DNA from: Tractidigestivibacter montrealensis
GTDB taxonomy: Bacteria > Actinomycetota > Coriobacteriia > Coriobacteriales > Atopobiaceae
DNA: 64,000 nucleotides
NCBI RefSeq assembly: GCF_024741235.1
Contig: NZ_JANSKA010000004.1
Location: 124,001 to 188,000 of the forward strand
Direction of reading: 5' to 3'
Shown piece by piece: positions 17,635 through 26,044 of the stretch (positions within the stretch are counted from its first letter, which is position 1; each line of letters starts with the position of its first letter). The notes beneath the pieces were generated by a model. That model made no database searches and was not told where the DNA came from. It was given only the letters and a program-made list of their open reading frames with translations. Made by a program: the position numbers and the translations under genes.

Positions 17635-17943
17635 AAACAAAGGTTAGCTTCGAGGCACGGCTCGGGGCTCGAGTGAGGGAGGCGATACCGATGGGCAGCG
17701 AAGACGAGACACATTCAAGCCTGTCTGCGGCCGCCAACCCAAGGCACGCCCGTTTGTAGGTCCTGGGAGGGCCAGCAACGCGAAGCGTAAGTCGCATCAA
17801 GGGCGCTAGCAACCTGGCGGTTCGCAGACAGCAGTTCTACAGGTTGCGATAGCAGAGGAGCGATACCACCCTAATAGTTCAAGGCAAGTTCACATGATGC
17901 AGGGAGGGCCGGCAGTCCCAGAGACGCCGGCCCTCTGTTTTTT
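17635..17943 (+). ncRNA. Candidate structured non-coding RNA (about 310 nt)
   Basis: No coding gene lies here, yet the stretch has a promoter, a strong terminator and extensive pairing. CTGTCTGCGGCCGCC (17721-17735) pairs with GGCGGTTCGCAGACAG (17816-17831), enclosing about 80 nt that include the small hairpin ACGCGAAGCGT (17779-17789). The phrase GCGATACC occurs twice, near 17685 and 17860. It does not show the signatures I know for tmRNA, RNase P RNA or SRP RNA. The raiA-motif class, reported from Firmicutes and Actinobacteria, is the first family to test, but I cannot confirm it. An alternative is a long structured 3' UTR of the nitroreductase gene. Confidence 0.6.
17905..17943 (+). terminator. 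Strong intrinsic terminator of the candidate RNA
   Basis: AGGGCCGGC (17905-17913) pairs with GCCGGCCCT (17926-17934), followed by TTTTTT at 17938-17943. The T-tract is on the plus strand, while the next gene is on the minus strand, so it serves a plus-strand transcript. Confidence 0.85.
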
Positions 17944-17964
17944 CTCTTGTCGGCCACGCCCCTG

Positions 17965-18951
17965 CTAGTGGCGCACCTCGAAGGGCGTCTTTTCTCCGCG
18001 CTCGAAGGCGAGAAGCGCGCTCGCGGAGTTGCGGATCATCGCCTCCACGTCCTCGGCGGTGTAGAACGCCATGTGCGGCGAGACGATCACGTTGGGGAAT
18101 GCCATGAGGACCGAGCGGTCCCGGTTGGGGAGCACGTCCCGGCTGCGGTCGAGGTAGTAGAGGTCCTCCTCGTGCTCGATGGTGTCCAGCGCCGCCGCGC
18201 CCACCTGGCCGGACTCCACGGCCTCCACCAGTGCCTGCGTGTCGATGAGCATGCCGCGCGCCGCGTTCACGATGGTCACCCCGCGCTTCATCTTGGAGAA
18301 GGCGGCAGCATCGATCATGTGGCGGTTCTCGGGCAGGCCTGGCGCGTGGAGCGTGATTGCGTCCGACTCGGCGTAGAGGGTGTCAAGGTCGACATAGGTT
18401 GCGAGCTTCGCAACCTCGGGGTTGGGATAGGGGTCATAGGCAAGGAGCCTGCAACCAAAGCCTGCGAGGTGCCGCACGACCGTGGCGCCAATGCGCCCCG
18501 TGCCAATGACGCCCACCGTGGAGGTCGAGATATCCTTTCCCAGCTTGCCGTGAAGGCCAAAGTCCTGCGCGAGGGACTGGCGCGAGAGGAGCTTCACCTT
18601 TCGCTGAGCCATGAGCAGCAGCATGATGGCGTAGTTGGCCACACCCTCGGGTGGGTAGGGGGCGTTCGCCACGCGCATGCCCAGCTCGTAGGCATGGGCG
18701 ACGTCGATGTGCTCGTAGCCGATGGTCCTGGTGGCAAGGTTCTTGATGCCCTCCTCGTGGAAGGCGTCGAGAAGGTCTGCCGGCATGGGGTTGGTGATGA
18801 TGCAGAGCTCGTCATAGCCGCTGGCCAGGCTCACGTTCTGGAGACTGGGGTACTCCGACGTCCAGCCGTACTCGAATCCCATCTCGTGCGCGCATGCGTC
18901 GAGGTAGCCCAGCTCGTCGTACTCGCGCAGGGCATAGGCAAAGAGCTTCAT
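17965..18951 (-). CDS. D-isomer-specific 2-hydroxyacid dehydrogenase (D-lactate dehydrogenase/VanH-like)
   Basis: NAD-dependent enzyme of 328 residues that interconverts 2-oxo acids and D-2-hydroxy acids. The Rossmann motif is GVIGTGRIGATV; the catalytic signatures are RTIGYEHIDV, NAARGMLIDT, the Glu in DTIEHEED and the His in IVSPHMAFYT. The closest style is the D-LDH/VanH/2-hydroxyisocaproate branch. The ATG at 18951 has AAGGAGAACAAAC upstream. A substrate such as pyruvate or aryl-pyruvate is likely, fitting a fermentative anaerobe. VanH function is unlikely since no van ligase neighbours are present. Confidence 0.9.
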   Translation of the reverse strand: MKLFAYALREYDELGYLDACAHEMGFEYGWTSEYPSLQNVSLASGYDELCIITNPMPADLLDAFHEEGIKNLATRTIGYEHIDVAHAYELGMRVANAPYPPEGVANYAIMLLLMAQRKVKLLSRQSLAQDFGLHGKLGKDISTSTVGVIGTGRIGATVVRHLAGFGCRLLAYDPYPNPEVAKLATYVDLDTLYAESDAITLHAPGLPENRHMIDAAAFSKMKRGVTIVNAARGMLIDTQALVEAVESGQVGAAALDTIEHEEDLYYLDRSRDVLPNRDRSVLMAFPNVIVSPHMAFYTAEDVEAMIRNSASALLAFERGEKTPFEVRH

Positions 18952-19380
18952 GTTTGTTCTCCTTAGGTCACGCTGAGTGCGGCTCCATGGTAGCCGCCGT
19001 GGTCGGGCGGGCGCAGCTCGGCGAGCAACGCGAAACATGCCGGTCAAACGGGTGCACCGTCAGTTCGACAGGGGCGGATCGACAGCTCGTCCCTTCTGGA
19101 GCGAGCGCTGACGTTGTCGGGCAACTTTCGGACAGAATTTGCGCCGGGCAGGGGGCAAAACGTCCGATTTCTGCCCCATGGTTCTCGGAAGGGGCCGGGG
19201 CGTGCGGACCGTGCGCCCGAGCCGGCGGAAACGCAGACGGCTCGTCCTTCTCGCCTATCAACCCGTGCACGGAGATAATCTCAGCGCGTATGCAGTAGAT
19301 TTTCGGCCCTTAGGGGTTTATCGCCCCCGGTGGTGGGTACCTAGATATACGTTGGCTTGTCTCAAGGGAAAGAAGCGCAC
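18952..19380. other. Divergent intergenic region upstream of htpG, 429 bp
   Basis: No supported gene. It contains an imperfect inverted repeat TCGGACAGAATTTGC / GCAAAACGTCCGA (about 19130-19167) and a smaller GGGGTTTATCGCCCC hairpin near 19313. A TAGATAT-like -10 lies near 19351. I found no CIRCE or HAIR heat-shock operator consensus. Confidence 0.4.
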
Positions 19381-21351
19381 ATGAAGCAATTCAAGACAGA
19401 GTCCAAGAAGCTCTTGGACCTCATGATCAACTCGATCTACACCAACAAGGAGATCTTCCTTCGCGAGCTCATCTCCAACGCGTCGGACGCCATCGACAAG
19501 CTGAGCTTCGAGAGCCTCACCAACCCGGACGTCCACGTTGACCAGGACTCGCTTGCCATCCACCTTGCCTTTGACAAGGACGCGCGCACCATCACGGTGA
19601 GCGACAACGGCATCGGTATGACCAAGGACGAGCTGGACAAGAACCTGGGTACCATCGCCCACTCGGGCTCTGAGGCCTTCAAGGAGGCAAACGCCGAGCA
19701 CCAGGGCCAGGACATGGACATCATCGGCCAGTTTGGCGTGGGCTTCTACTCTGCCTTCATGGTTGCTGACAAGGTCCGCGTGGTGAGCCGTGCCTATGGT
19801 GCGGACGAGGCCTTTGCCTGGGAGTCTGACGGCCGGAGCGGCTACACCATCGAGCCTGCCGCTGAGGGAGAGCGCTCGGGCGAAAATGACCACGGCACCG
19901 ATGTGACGCTCTACCTGCGTCCCTCGACCGAGGAGGACAACACCGACCGCTTCCTCTCTGAGTGGGGCCTGCGCGACCTTGTCACGCGCTACTCCAACTA
20001 TGTGCGCCATCCCATCCAGATGATGGTCACCAAGAGCCGCGAGAAGCCCAAGCCCGAGGACGCCGGCGACGACTACAAACCCGAGTACGAGGACTACCAG
20101 GAGCTTGAGACCCTCAACTCCATGACCCCCATCTGGAAGAAGCGCTCGAGCGAGGTCAAGCAGGAGGACTACGACGAGTTCTACAAGTCGACCTTCCACG
20201 ACTGGGAGAAGCCGCAGTGCACGATCAGCTTCCACGCCGAGGGTGCGCTCTCGTACGACGCGCTGCTCTTCATTCCGTCCGAGCAGCCGTTCGACCTCTA
20301 CAGCAAGGACTACGAGAAGGGCCTGGCTCTCTACTCGTCAAACGTCCTCATTCAGGAGAAGTGCGCCGACCTGCTCCCTGACTACTACAACTTCGTGCGC
20401 GGCATCGTCGACTCGCCTGACGTGACGCTCAACATCTCCCGCGAGACGCTGCAACAGAATTCGCAGCTCAGGGCCATAGCACGCCGTATCGAGAAGAAGA
20501 TTCACTCCGAGCTCGAGGACATGCGCGACAACGACCGCGAAGGCTACGAGAAGTTCTTTGGTAACTTTGGCCGCGGCCTCAAGTTTGGCATCTACAACTC
20601 CTACGGCTCGAAGGCCGCCGACCTCGCCGACCTGCTGCTGTTCTGGTCGGCCAAGGAGGGCAAGCAGGTCACGCTCAAGGAGTACGTGACGGCCATGCCC
20701 GCCGAGCAGGACAAGATCTACTACGCCGCCGGCGACTCCCGCGACCGCCTGGAGAAGATGCCCGTGGTGACCTCCGCCGTGAACCACGGCTTCGACGTGC
20801 TTCTCTGCACGCAGGACGTCGACGAGTTCATGTTCCAGTTCATGCGCACCTACCACGTGGACGCCGTGGCGGGCGACTCCGAGCACAAGGGCACCGACGC
20901 CCGCGACCTCGAGTTTGCTAACGTCTCTTCCGCGGATCTCGACCTTGCGACCGAGGACGAGAAGAAGGCTGCCGACGAGGCGACCACCGAGCACAAGGAC
21001 CTTATCGACGAGCTCAAGGGCGACCTGGGCGACAAGGTCACCGACGTGCGCGTGGCGGCTGGCCTGGGCGACGCCCCTGCGACGATTGCCTCCGAGGGCC
21101 CGGTCTCGCTCGAGATGGAGCGTGTGATCTCCCAGGGTCCCGAGGCTGCCTCTGCCCCCAAGGCCCAGCGCGTGCTGCAGCTGAACGCTGCGCACCCTGT
21201 GTTTGGCAAGCTCGTCGCGGCGCAGGAGGCTGGCGAGAAGGACCGCCTCAAGCTCATGGGTTCCATCCTGTATGACCAGGCGCTTCTCGTCGAGGGACTG
21301 CCCATCGACGACCCGGTGGAGTTCGCCAAGAACGTGACCGAGCTCATGTAG
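19381..21351 (+). CDS. htpG: Chaperone protein HtpG (bacterial Hsp90)
   Basis: Cytoplasmic ATP-dependent chaperone of 656 residues. The GHKL ATPase motifs are ELISNASDAIDKL, SDNGIGM and GQFGVGFYSAFMV, followed by the catalytic-loop Arg region NISRETLQQN in the middle domain. The C-terminal dimerisation domain contains LQLNAAHPVF. The ATG at 19381 begins the conserved KQFKTESKKLLDLMINSIY. An upstream in-frame TTG at 19357 would add eight residues but is less likely. Monocistronic. Confidence 0.97.
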   Translation: MKQFKTESKKLLDLMINSIYTNKEIFLRELISNASDAIDKLSFESLTNPDVHVDQDSLAIHLAFDKDARTITVSDNGIGMTKDELDKNLGTIAHSGSEAFKEANAEHQGQDMDIIGQFGVGFYSAFMVADKVRVVSRAYGADEAFAWESDGRSGYTIEPAAEGERSGENDHGTDVTLYLRPSTEEDNTDRFLSEWGLRDLVTRYSNYVRHPIQMMVTKSREKPKPEDAGDDYKPEYEDYQELETLNSMTPIWKKRSSEVKQEDYDEFYKSTFHDWEKPQCTISFHAEGALSYDALLFIPSEQPFDLYSKDYEKGLALYSSNVLIQEKCADLLPDYYNFVRGIVDSPDVTLNISRETLQQNSQLRAIARRIEKKIHSELEDMRDNDREGYEKFFGNFGRGLKFGIYNSYGSKAADLADLLLFWSAKEGKQVTLKEYVTAMPAEQDKIYYAAGDSRDRLEKMPVVTSAVNHGFDVLLCTQDVDEFMFQFMRTYHVDAVAGDSEHKGTDARDLEFANVSSADLDLATEDEKKAADEATTEHKDLIDELKGDLGDKVTDVRVAAGLGDAPATIASEGPVSLEMERVISQGPEAASAPKAQRVLQLNAAHPVFGKLVAAQEAGEKDRLKLMGSILYDQALLVEGLPIDDPVEFAKNVTELM

Positions 21352-21367
21352 GAGTCGGTGGGGAAGC

Positions 21368-22387
21368 CTACTCGGCGGGGTCGGCCGGTGTCGCTGCGCT
21401 TTGCGCCTCACTGGTCGCATCCTTATCATCATTGGCAACCGCCCTCGTGACCTCCTTGGAGGGAACGAGGGCATTCTTGTCCGTGCAGCCCATGATGAGC
21501 TGGTTGAGCTCGGCGATGTAGGCCTGCGCGAGGCTTGAGAGCTTGCGCTCGCGGTGCACCACGTAGCCCACGTTCATGACCTCGTCCACGTCGAGCGGGA
21601 TGGCCACAACACCGTCGAGCATCTCGTCCGAGCGCACGCCCGTCGAGACAAGAAAGCCGTCGTAGCAGCGCAGGAGGCTCGTCATGGTCGCGCGGTCGCT
21701 CACGGTGATGCGCTGGCGGTGGGGGAGCGACGAGAGCGGCTCCTCGGAGTAGTAGAGCGAGCCCTCAGGGCCCTGCTCGAAGGTGTAGCGCGGATAGTCC
21801 TCGAGGTCCTGCACGCGCACGCTCTTGCGGCTGGAAAGCGGGTGCCCCTCACGGACAAAGACGTGCGGGCGCGCCCGGAAGAGCGAGACAAAGCGCAGGT
21901 TTGCCTCGTCCAGGCGGCGCCTGAGCACGCGCTCGTTATAGGTCGAGAGGTAGAGCACCCCGATGTCGCTCCTAAAGGTGCGCACGTCGTCGATCACGTC
22001 GGCCGTGCGCGTCTCGCGCAGGGTGAAGTCGCAGGACTCGTCGTGGCGCTTTGCGACAAACTCCGTGAAGGCGTTCACCACAAAGGCATAGTGCTGAGAC
22101 GAGACGGACAGCTTGCGGTAAGTGTCGTTGCGGTCGCTCTCGTAGTGGCGAATCATGAGGTCTGCCTGCTCGACCACCTGGCGCGCATAGGCGAGAAGCT
22201 CCACGCCCTCGGACGTGAGCGTGATGCCCTTGTTCGTGCGGTTGAAGACCTTGACACCCATCTCCTCCTCGAGCTCGCGGATGGAGGTCGAGAGGGCGGA
22301 CTGGGAGATGTAGTGGCTGTGCGCCACGGAGTTGATCGACCCGCTCTCCGCGACGGCGATGAGGTAGCGAAGCTGCTGCAGGCGCAT
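21368..22387 (-). CDS. LysR-family transcriptional regulator
   Basis: Protein of 339 residues with an N-terminal HTH (LRYLIAVAESGSINSVAHS, then SQSALSTSIRELEEEMG) and a substrate-binding domain. A charged C-terminal tail (DDKDATSEAQSAATPADPAE) is longer than usual. The ATG at 22387 lies one base beyond the stop of the exonuclease gene, with AGGAGG inside that gene's end, so the two are co-transcribed. Target unknown. Confidence 0.9.
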   Translation of the reverse strand: MRLQQLRYLIAVAESGSINSVAHSHYISQSALSTSIRELEEEMGVKVFNRTNKGITLTSEGVELLAYARQVVEQADLMIRHYESDRNDTYRKLSVSSQHYAFVVNAFTEFVAKRHDESCDFTLRETRTADVIDDVRTFRSDIGVLYLSTYNERVLRRRLDEANLRFVSLFRARPHVFVREGHPLSSRKSVRVQDLEDYPRYTFEQGPEGSLYYSEEPLSSLPHRQRITVSDRATMTSLLRCYDGFLVSTGVRSDEMLDGVVAIPLDVDEVMNVGYVVHRERKLSSLAQAYIAELNQLIMGCTDKNALVPSKEVTRAVANDDKDATSEAQSAATPADPAE

Positions 22388-22388
22388 G

Positions 22389-23372
22389 CTAGTCCTCCTC
22401 GCGCTGGCCGGGGAACATCTTCCGTTCAGAGAATTCCGCCTGCACGGTCGCAAGCATGAGGTCCACGTCCTCGAGGCCCAGGTGGCGCTCCTTCTCGTTC
22501 TTGCTCAAGGTGCCGCGGCGGCGGGCCCAGTTCTCGAGCGTGGCGGGATGGGTCTCGCGGGGGAGCAGGCGCACCTCGGAATCCACGCGACGGCAGATGT
22601 CGCGCGTGTCGATGGGCACGATCTTGCCGGCCTTGCGCGCCTCGGCGTAGCCGTCAACGTTGAGCATGAACCAGGAGTCCTCGAAGGCGGCGTTGTGTGC
22701 CATGTAGGGGAAGGCCGTGAGCGCGGCAAGAATCGCCTTCTGCATCTTGGGGTTCTGGCGCAGGGGAGGCACGCCCTCGAGGTCCTTCCAGGTGATGTGG
22801 TGGATCTCTGAGAGGGGCACGCCCTTCTCGGCGTACATCTCGGGCATGCCGCAGTAGGCGGAGTAGGGGTTGGTGGACTTGGCGGTGGGGGTGAGGTTCA
22901 TGAACTCCAGGCCAACGTTGATCACGTAGCCGCGGTCGGGCTCGCGGTCCGAGGTCTCGAGGTCGATGCCCACCACGGCACCCCACACCGGCGCGTCGAT
23001 GTAGGCAATTCCCAGGTCGGCTGCCGTGGGGCCAGAGATTCGGGCGACCTCCTCGTCCGAGCGGTGCTGAAGCGTGGCCACACCGTGGATGAGGTCCGCG
23101 TCCGAGAGGCGCCGTGCGAGGTTGAGACCGTTGGTGTTTCTCAGCCGCTCGATGCCAAAGCGGTCGCAGATGTCGCGGTTCCTGTCGGCAAGGCCTCGTA
23201 CCAGGTCGAACGAGAAGGGCTCGCGACCAAGTGGCGCCGCCTTCCAGGCGTCGGTCAAGACCTTGATTGCCTCCTCGTTCTTGGAGCGCTCCTGGGTGAG
23301 AGAGTCGTCGTCCGTGAGGAAGCCAGGGAAGACAAAGGCGTTTGCCTGCTCGATTGCCTGGGAGAGGTCCAT
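22389..23372 (-). CDS. DEDDh-type 3'-5' exonuclease domain protein
   Basis: Protein of 327 residues. The three exonuclease motifs of the DnaQ superfamily are visible: Exo I VVGIDLETSD, Exo II AHNAAFEDSWF and Exo III HLGLEDVDLML, with the His and Asp of a DEDDh site. The N-terminal 130 residues are not recognised. It likely degrades single-stranded DNA or RNA, role unknown. Upstream partner of a LysR gene in the same transcript, an unusual pairing. Confidence 0.85.
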   Translation of the reverse strand: MDLSQAIEQANAFVFPGFLTDDDSLTQERSKNEEAIKVLTDAWKAAPLGREPFSFDLVRGLADRNRDICDRFGIERLRNTNGLNLARRLSDADLIHGVATLQHRSDEEVARISGPTAADLGIAYIDAPVWGAVVGIDLETSDREPDRGYVINVGLEFMNLTPTAKSTNPYSAYCGMPEMYAEKGVPLSEIHHITWKDLEGVPPLRQNPKMQKAILAALTAFPYMAHNAAFEDSWFMLNVDGYAEARKAGKIVPIDTRDICRRVDSEVRLLPRETHPATLENWARRRGTLSKNEKERHLGLEDVDLMLATVQAEFSERKMFPGQREED

Positions 23373-23543
23373 GCTTGCCGCTTTCGCTCCTGGCGGGTGA
23401 GGCCCGCGCGTTGTTGCCGTGTGAGGCGTCCGGTGGAACCAGACGGAACCATACAGACTAGCAGAGGGGCGTGGTGGCGGTGTGCGCAGGCGGAGGCAAT
23501 CGGCGTGGCTCCCGATGGCGCGGTTCTCGGCACGGCGCTATCT

Positions 23544-23593
23544 GCCGCGCGTTATCGCCGGTTAGGGAGGCCTAACCGTTCGGAATCCGCGGC
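23544..23593. repeat. Hairpin repeat P3, copy C (50 bp)
   Basis: Starts with GCCGCG and ends with CGCGGC, with inner arms CCGGTTAGG / CCTAACCG around GAGG. It shares CTAACCGTTCGG, then CCGCGGCA, with the copies at 43413-43524. Lies seven bp beyond the stop of the minus-strand amidotransferase gene, where it could terminate transcription. Confidence 0.75.
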
Positions 23594-23599
23594 AACTGC

Positions 23600-24427
23600 C
23601 TACGACGCGATAACCTCCGGCCATGCGTCGCCAAACTTCTTGCGAAGGTCGAGAATCGCCTCGCAGAACGTGTATCCGTGCGGCGCGGATGTGCGCACCA
23701 GGTGCCCGTCGCGGTAGGCAATCAGCCGGTTGCGCGGAACCGGCTTCCAGAGGTCCTTCTCCGCGTCCCCGCCAAGCGGCTTTGTCGAGAAGACGATGGC
23801 ATCGTCCGACAGCTGCCGGTAGTTGAGCGTGTCCTCTGACGTGTTGGTGTGCACGTAGGTGTAGGTGCCATCGTCCATGATGAGGTTCTGGCGGTTGAGG
23901 TTAGAGATCTGCGAGAGGGCGCCGGCCAGCGCGTCAAAGGTGCCGTCAAAGCCCAGTGCGCAGCCCGCCCGCATGGTGGCCTCGTCCAGGACGTCGAGAA
24001 GGAAGAGCATCGTTCGCTCGCTGTCCGTCTCGCCGAGCTCGATGCGGTCATAGCCTGCGAGCAGCTCTTCGTTGAAGAGGATGCCGTTGTGGATGAGAGT
24101 CCACTCGCGCCCGGAGATGTCCGAGCCCAAAAACGGGTGGCAGTTCTCCACGCTCTGTGCGCCGCAGGTGGAGAAGCGAACGTGCGCCTCCAGTCGGCAG
24201 GCCTCCACGGGTTGCTCCAAGATCTTGGGCAGGAGCGTTGACTCGTAGGCCGGGATGGGCTCGCGCCAGAGCATGACGTCCGCCTCGGGGTCGCCGGGCT
24301 TGCCACGGTCGTCTCGCCACGAGAGGCCCCAGCCATGCGGGTTGTCATGGCTGTGGGTGTAGAACTCCCTCAGGTAGGCGTTGGCCAAGACCGGCCTTCC
24401 CGAGTTGATCGCGAAGAGCTCGCACAT
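23600..24427 (-). CDS. Class II glutamine amidotransferase (YafJ-like)
   Basis: Protein of 275 residues of the Ntn-hydrolase fold. The catalytic nucleophile is Cys2 after Met removal (MCELFAINSGRPV). Further family features are HSHDNPHGWGLSW, VRFSTCGAQSVENCHPF and HNGILFNEELL. It resembles YafJ/EgtC-type stand-alone amidotransferases whose acceptor is usually unknown. No synthase partner domain or neighbour is visible. Confidence 0.88.
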   Translation of the reverse strand: MCELFAINSGRPVLANAYLREFYTHSHDNPHGWGLSWRDDRGKPGDPEADVMLWREPIPAYESTLLPKILEQPVEACRLEAHVRFSTCGAQSVENCHPFLGSDISGREWTLIHNGILFNEELLAGYDRIELGETDSERTMLFLLDVLDEATMRAGCALGFDGTFDALAGALSQISNLNRQNLIMDDGTYTYVHTNTSEDTLNYRQLSDDAIVFSTKPLGGDAEKDLWKPVPRNRLIAYRDGHLVRTSAPHGYTFCEAILDLRKKFGDAWPEVIAS

Positions 24428-24508
24428 GCCGGGCGTCCGATTTCAAGCGGGTGCAGGTACAACATGATGATAGCGCGTCTCGTGTGACGGTGCTGTTACC
24501 GAGTGGCG

Positions 24509-25285
24509 CTAGTACCCCACGGTGCAGGGGAAGACGAGGGCACGCACGCGCTGGGCAATGGCGTCGAGGGTCTCTCTTGGCGCCTTACTAAGGCCCGAGG
24601 CAGGCGTGTCGCGGTCCACGGTGTAGATGGTCACGCCCTCTGGCTTGATGCGCTCAAGCGCCGAGAGCCACGCGCCCACGTGGGCCTCGTCCGTGTTGTC
24701 GAGCGAGCGACCATCGTAGCTGCCGCGCAGGAAGATGGTCTGCACGATAACGTGGCCGTTGAATGACGCGAACGTCTCCACCTGGCGCTCCACGCTATAG
24801 GGCACGCGGGGACGGTCGAGCGCGGCCACGTAGGTGGCGTCGACGGTGTCAAGCTTGAGGACGTTCCTGTCCACGCGGAGAAGTGCTGCGTGCACCTCTG
24901 GCCGCGCAGCCTGCGTGCCGTTTGAGAGCACGGTCACGCGTGCCTCGGGTGCGTAGCGGTCGCGAAGGGAGAGCGCCGCGTCCACGGCGGCCGGGAAGAC
25001 GGGACTCGCGGTGGGCTCTCCGTTGCCGGCAAAGCAGATGTCATCGAGGCGCTCGCGCTTCTCGGCCATCGCCGCCAGGGCCTCTTCCAGGGCAGACGTC
25101 ATCTGGTCAAGCGTCACGTAGCCGTCGTGGGTGTGACGCTGGTCGTTGAAGCCGTTCTCGCAGTACAGGCAGTCGAAGGTGCAGATCTTGCCCGTTGCCG
25201 GCATGAGGTTTACGCCAAGGGAGACGCCAAAGCGCCTGCTTAGTACCGGCCCAAAGACGGGGCTCTGGTTGAGGAACGTGGGCAT
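24509..25285 (-). CDS. Radical SAM protein (YfkAB/MoaA-like fold)
   Basis: Protein of 258 residues with the [4Fe-4S] motif CTFDCLYCENG (CxxxCxxC) near residues 34-44. This is followed by GNGEPTASPVF and TVLSNGTQ, typical of radical SAM barrels. GVNLMPATGKICTFDC at the start is characteristic of a stand-alone subgroup. No auxiliary cluster domain is evident. The reaction is unknown. Last gene of the pfk-mgtC-radical SAM operon, 33 bp after mgtC. Confidence 0.85.
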   Translation of the reverse strand: MPTFLNQSPVFGPVLSRRFGVSLGVNLMPATGKICTFDCLYCENGFNDQRHTHDGYVTLDQMTSALEEALAAMAEKRERLDDICFAGNGEPTASPVFPAAVDAALSLRDRYAPEARVTVLSNGTQAARPEVHAALLRVDRNVLKLDTVDATYVAALDRPRVPYSVERQVETFASFNGHVIVQTIFLRGSYDGRSLDNTDEAHVGAWLSALERIKPEGVTIYTVDRDTPASGLSKAPRETLDAIAQRVRALVFPCTVGY

Positions 25286-25318
25286 GCTCGTGGCCTCCAG
25301 CGCTACCGGTCAAGTCGC

Positions 25319-26026
25319 CTAGATTTCGTCGGCGAAGGTGACAAAGTCGAGGTTGCCAATGGACTCGATGAAGAGGCTCTTGCGCCCCATCGAGGAGAGT
25401 TCCACGGAGAAGGTCGCCGCCGTGCCCTTCCTGCCGTCCTGGCCACGAATGACCTCGAAGTTCTCGTACGTGCAGTCCCATGAGTGGAGCTTGCGGAGAA
25501 GCTCTCGCACGCCCGAGGGCTCGTCGAACTCAACGTAGACGTCGAAGGTCTTTGACGCTCGCCTGATCACGCGGTCGAGGCGGTTCAGCCCCTCGAAGGT
25601 GAGGATAACGAAGAAGAGGCCGATGAGCGCACCCTCCGCAAAGCCGATGCCCGCTGCCAGGCCGATGCACGCGCAGGCCCAGAGGCCGGCTGCGGTGGTG
25701 AGGCCGCGCACCTCGTTCTTGCCCGTCACGAGGATGGTGCCCACACCGAGGAAGCCCACGCCCGAGATGACCTGCGCGCCGATGCGGTTGATGTCGCCGC
25801 GCGCGTCGGGGAACTGGTGAAGGACGTACTCGCTCACGATCATGGCCATGGCGGCGCCAATGCACACGAGGACGTGGGTCTTGATGCCCGCGCCCTTGTT
25901 GTGGAACTCGCGGTCTATGCCGATGGCCAGGCCAACAAGGGTCGCGATGAGCAGCCGCAGAAAGACGGCATGGGCACCCCATGCCGCCGTCTCTGCCACA
26001 AAGCTCTGCCAGGCCTCACCGATCAT
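25319..26026 (-). CDS. MgtC/SapB-family membrane protein
   Basis: Protein of 235 residues. The N-terminal half holds four to five hydrophobic segments with the family signature LVGLAIGIDREFHNKGAGIKTH and then GVGFLGVGTIL. The C-terminal soluble part (from about 155) is ACT-like. MgtC proteins affect magnesium/phosphate homeostasis and regulate F-type ATPase or potassium transport in some species. Lies 18 bp behind pfk and is co-transcribed with it. Confidence 0.88.
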   Translation of the reverse strand: MIGEAWQSFVAETAAWGAHAVFLRLLIATLVGLAIGIDREFHNKGAGIKTHVLVCIGAAMAMIVSEYVLHQFPDARGDINRIGAQVISGVGFLGVGTILVTGKNEVRGLTTAAGLWACACIGLAAGIGFAEGALIGLFFVILTFEGLNRLDRVIRRASKTFDVYVEFDEPSGVRELLRKLHSWDCTYENFEVIRGQDGRKGTAATFSVELSSMGRKSLFIESIGNLDFVTFADEI

Positions 26027-26044
26027 CTTGCAGCGCGCTCCGTA

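Noticed and set aside
17965-18951. VanH-type vancomycin resistance gene
   Set aside because: Family resemblance only; no VanA-type ligase or VanX neighbours, so a fermentative D-hydroxyacid dehydrogenase is the better call.
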